DNA of 6,791 bases. It comes from Bacillota bacterium. GTDB lineage: Bacteria > Bacillota > Clostridia > Oscillospirales > Oscillospiraceae. Under the pieces are notes generated by a model that saw only the letters and a list, made by a program, of their open reading frames with translations, was not told where the DNA came from and did not search any database. The DNA lies in NCBI GenBank assembly GCA_029268085.1, contig JAJUHD010000140.1, forward strand, positions 1 through 6,791, written 5' to 3'. Within the stretch, counting starts at the first letter, position 1, and each line of letters opens with the position of its first letter. Shown piece by piece: positions 5,020 to 6,791 of the stretch. The position numbers were made by a program, and so were the translations under genes.

Positions 5020-5761
5020 ACGAAAGGCGGAAAGATTTACGGAAAGATTTTTAAGAGCCGAAATGCTGCTTGGAACCGAGGCTATGGAAAAGCTCAGAAA
5101 CAGCAAGGTCGCTGTTTTTGGACTGGGAGGCGTTGGAAGCTGGTGTGCCGAGGGTCTCTGCCGTTCAGGAATAGGCGAGATAACACTGATTGATCAGGAT
5201 ACGGTCGGGGAGAGCAACATAAACCGTCAGCTTGTCGCAACCTGTTCAGCTCTAGGCAAGCCTAAAGCCGAAGTTATGGCATCCCGTCTGACGGACATTA
5301 ATCCCGATGTCAAGGCGATCCCGATTGTCGCGCGATATGAAGCCGAAACAAGGGATATTTTCTTTGAAAGAGATTACGACTATATTGTAGACTGCATTGA
5401 TCTTGTTGCCTGCAAGCTTGATCTGATCGAAACGGCGCTGAGCAGAGAAATTCCAATTATATCAGCTTTGGGAGCCGGAAACAAAATGAACGCGGAAGCC
5501 CTGCGCATAACCGATATTTCCAAAACCCAAAACTGCCCACTGGCAAGAGTCGTCAGGAAAGAACTCCACAAGCGCGGCATTAACCACCTGCCGGTAGTCT
5601 ACAGCAACGAGCTTGCCATGAAGCCTGAAGACGCAGAAGCTCCGCCACCTGGCAGGCGCAGCGTTCCCGGAAGCCTTGTCTGGGTTACGGCAACCGCCGG
5701 CATGCTTCTTTGTTCTCATGTTGTTTTAAATCTTATAAAAGCGGATGGCGTTAATGCTTGA
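5012..5761 (+). CDS. tcdA: tRNA threonylcarbamoyladenosine dehydratase TcdA (CsdL)
   Basis: TcdA is an E1-like enzyme that uses ATP to cyclise t6A37 of tRNA into ct6A. Numbered from the TTG at 5012, the protein shows the nucleotide-binding G-L-G-G-V-G-S loop (37-43), the L-I-D-Q-D strand end (D61, D63), the S-N-I-N-R-Q block (R72), G-K-P-K (82-85), D-C-I-D (127-130), S-A-L-G-A-G-N-K-M (151-159) and N-C-P-L-A-R (174-179). Thus the whole Rossmann/E1 fold is present and length is normal. The true start is uncertain. TTG 5012 touches the foot of the upstream hairpin and has no ribosome binding site. The next in-frame ATG (5063) would remove residues that the family keeps before L-L-G-T-E-A-M-E-K-L. 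AAAGGCGG at 5023-5030 is eight bases before an in-frame ACG at 5039, where homologues would be expected to begin. The longest frame is listed. Probably co-transcribed with the foldase. Confidence 0.9.
   Translation: MLLRKAERFTERFLRAEMLLGTEAMEKLRNSKVAVFGLGGVGSWCAEGLCRSGIGEITLIDQDTVGESNINRQLVATCSALGKPKAEVMASRLTDINPDVKAIPIVARYEAETRDIFFERDYDYIVDCIDLVACKLDLIETALSREIPIISALGAGNKMNAEALRITDISKTQNCPLARVVRKELHKRGINHLPVVYSNELAMKPEDAEAPPPGRRSVPGSLVWVTATAGMLLCSHVVLNLIKADGVNA
5023..5030 (+). promoter_or_regulatory. Shine-Dalgarno-like site before an ACG codon in tcdA
   Basis: AAAGGCGG lies inside the longest tcdA frame, eight bases before the in-frame ACG at 5039-5041 and 32 bases before the ATG at 5063. 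It suggests initiation near 5039, but that codon is a rare start, so the site may be fortuitous. Confidence 0.35.
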
Positions 5762-5766
5762 ACATC

Positions 5767-5805
5767 GAAAAACTCTCTCGCTTATTTCTTGCGGGAGAGT
5801 TTTTC
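5767..5805. terminator. Bidirectional Rho-independent terminator between tcdA and the HD-GYP gene
   Basis: A stem of about 14-15 bp (5767-5781 with 5791-5805) has one G-U pair, a 9-base loop, five A at the left foot and five T at the right foot. This arrangement terminates in both directions, and it lies between two convergent genes: tcdA ends 6 bases to the left and the HD-GYP gene ends about 109 bases to the right. No other hairpin was seen in 5806-5913. Confidence 0.85.
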
Positions 5806-5913
5806 ATTAATCATATTTAATTTCTGCTGAACAAACGCAAAAATATGAATGAAGCCTCCGGTAAAATCCCAATCTAACAGGTTTTCCTACATTTATTTTC
5901 CATATCCGCACAG

Positions 5914-6791
5914 CTAAATAACAAATTCGCGGTCCTTATAATCCCTCTCAATAGGCGCCATCATGCCTTTGTTATGCGCCCTTACGAATGCGTCAACAAC
6001 TTTTGGATGAAATTGCTTCCCTTTTTCCTCAATGATGATTTGCTTTGCCTGCTCAGATGATAAGCCCTCACTGTATGGTCTCGTACTGGTTATGGCGTCA
6101 TATGTGTCCGCAATGCTGAGGATAAATACTTCAATCGGCAGAGCTTCCCCTGGAGTACCTGAGGGGTAACCTCTGCCATCGTATCTTTCATGGTGATGCA
6201 GTATCATCTCAAATACAGCGGGAGAAAGCTTGACTTCTTTCAGAATATGCACGCTGATTTCGGGATGCTTCTCAATTTTACTTCTTTCTTCGGCGGAAAG
6301 ACTCGCCGGTTTTCTGAGGATGCTCTCGTCAATACCGATCTTTCCAATATCATGCAGCAGTGCTGCAACGGCAAGATTTTCGACTCTTCTATTGGAAAGG
6401 CGCATTTCCTTTGCGAGAGCTTTTGCATAAAGCTCGACACGTTCCGAATGACCGCGGGTATACTCATCCTTAGCTTCGAGAGTATACGTCAGCGTTTTAA
6501 TCATGATATAGTAATTGTGCTTGACATCAATGTACAGAGAGAAGGTATATCTGGCAAGGAACAACGGCAGAATGAATAGCAGAACCAAGTATTCTCCGTC
6601 ATTTATAATCATAAATTTTGAAATAAAAAAGCCAATAGGAGCTGCGGCAAGAACACTGGGATAGAATTCAAAAATATTTTTAAATAGGGCCGGAAAGAAT
6701 TTAATGCCTAAATTAAGTTTGAACAGAAGCATCAGAAGCGAGCTGTTGACCAACATGATTGCAAGGATCATTGAAATCATCGGAAGTAATA
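5914..6791 (-). CDS. Membrane HD-GYP cyclic di-GMP phosphodiesterase (5' end outside window)
   Basis: The frame stays open to the right edge of the window (codons Leu-Leu-Pro precede the first Met at 6780), so the start and probably more membrane helices lie outside. Numbered from that Met, hydrophobic segments at about 1-20, 38-58 and 62-84 precede a short linker and a complete HD-GYP domain (about 95-275). Its motifs are H111 in R-G-H-S-E-R, H143-D144 with G146-K147 (H-D-I-G-K-I-G), H172, H-H-E-R-Y-D-G-R-G-Y-P (196-206) and S-I-A-D-T-Y-D-A-I-T (D226). All metal and GYP residues are present, so it should hydrolyse cyclic di-GMP, with the membrane part sensing or localising. No GGDEF or response-regulator receiver domain is visible. 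The stop is a TAG at 5914-5916, and it converges with tcdA on the shared hairpin. Confidence 0.92.
   Translation of the reverse strand, partial: LLPMISMILAIMLVNSSLLMLLFKLNLGIKFFPALFKNIFEFYPSVLAAAPIGFFISKFMIINDGEYLVLLFILPLFLARYTFSLYIDVKHNYYIMIKTLTYTLEAKDEYTRGHSERVELYAKALAKEMRLSNRRVENLAVAALLHDIGKIGIDESILRKPASLSAEERSKIEKHPEISVHILKEVKLSPAVFEMILHHHERYDGRGYPSGTPGEALPIEVFILSIADTYDAITSTRPYSEGLSSEQAKQIIIEEKGKQFHPKVVDAFVRAHNKGMMAPIERDYKDREFVI

Noticed and set aside
6190..6579. 129-codon plus-strand frame opposite the HD-GYP domain
   Set aside because: It is the shadow of a conserved catalytic domain on the minus strand and has no promoter or ribosome binding site.

Overview
The window looks like chromosomal DNA from a Clostridia-type Firmicute, most likely an uncultured gut Oscillospiraceae/Ruminococcaceae-like bacterium. 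This is inferred from protein flavour (TtcA-like ATPase with an N-A-C-P-A-D motif, Firmicute-style TcdA, membrane-anchored parvulin foldase, NYN-LOTUS protein, membrane HD-GYP protein), strong AGGAGG-like ribosome binding sites, AT-rich intergenic regions and compact Rho-independent terminators. I saw no mobile element, CRISPR array, tRNA or rRNA. Most of the window is ordinary housekeeping and envelope-type gene content.

Layout. (1) Bases 2-1208, plus strand: the 3' end of a TtcA-like tRNA thiolation gene, then a DUF554 membrane protein 30 bp later, closed by a strong hairpin terminator (1170-1208). (2) Bases 1208-3112, minus strand: a sigma-A-type promoter (3084-3112) drives a NYN-domain/LOTUS-domain putative RNase. 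One base separates it from a GTG-started, membrane-anchored metallophosphoesterase. Downstream lies a 20-codon acidic micro-ORF with a very strong Shine-Dalgarno and an imperfect dyad just upstream of that site. This unit converges on the same hairpin at 1170-1203. (3) Bases 3035-3401: a divergent intergenic region of about 370 bp with a promoter on each strand and three TTATGCA repeats, one of them a perfect DnaA-box match. (4) Bases 3402-5761, plus strand: a membrane-anchored PrsA/SurA-like foldase with one intact and one apparently decayed parvulin domain, a GC-rich hairpin, then tcdA (tRNA t6A dehydratase), whose start codon is not obvious. (5) A convergent hairpin (5767-5805), then a minus-strand membrane HD-GYP phosphodiesterase cut off by the right edge.

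How the parts fit. The two outer plus-strand enzymes act on tRNA (position 32 thiolation; cyclisation of t6A37). The minus operon joins a putative RNA-binding nuclease to a membrane phosphoesterase by tight translational coupling, but no shared pathway can be proven from sequence. The foldase acts outside the membrane on exported proteins, and the HD-GYP protein would lower cyclic di-GMP. The points most worth checking are the micro-ORF with its dyad, the decayed tandem parvulin repeat, the unusual translation starts of the foldase and tcdA genes, and the NYN-LOTUS/phosphoesterase coupling.
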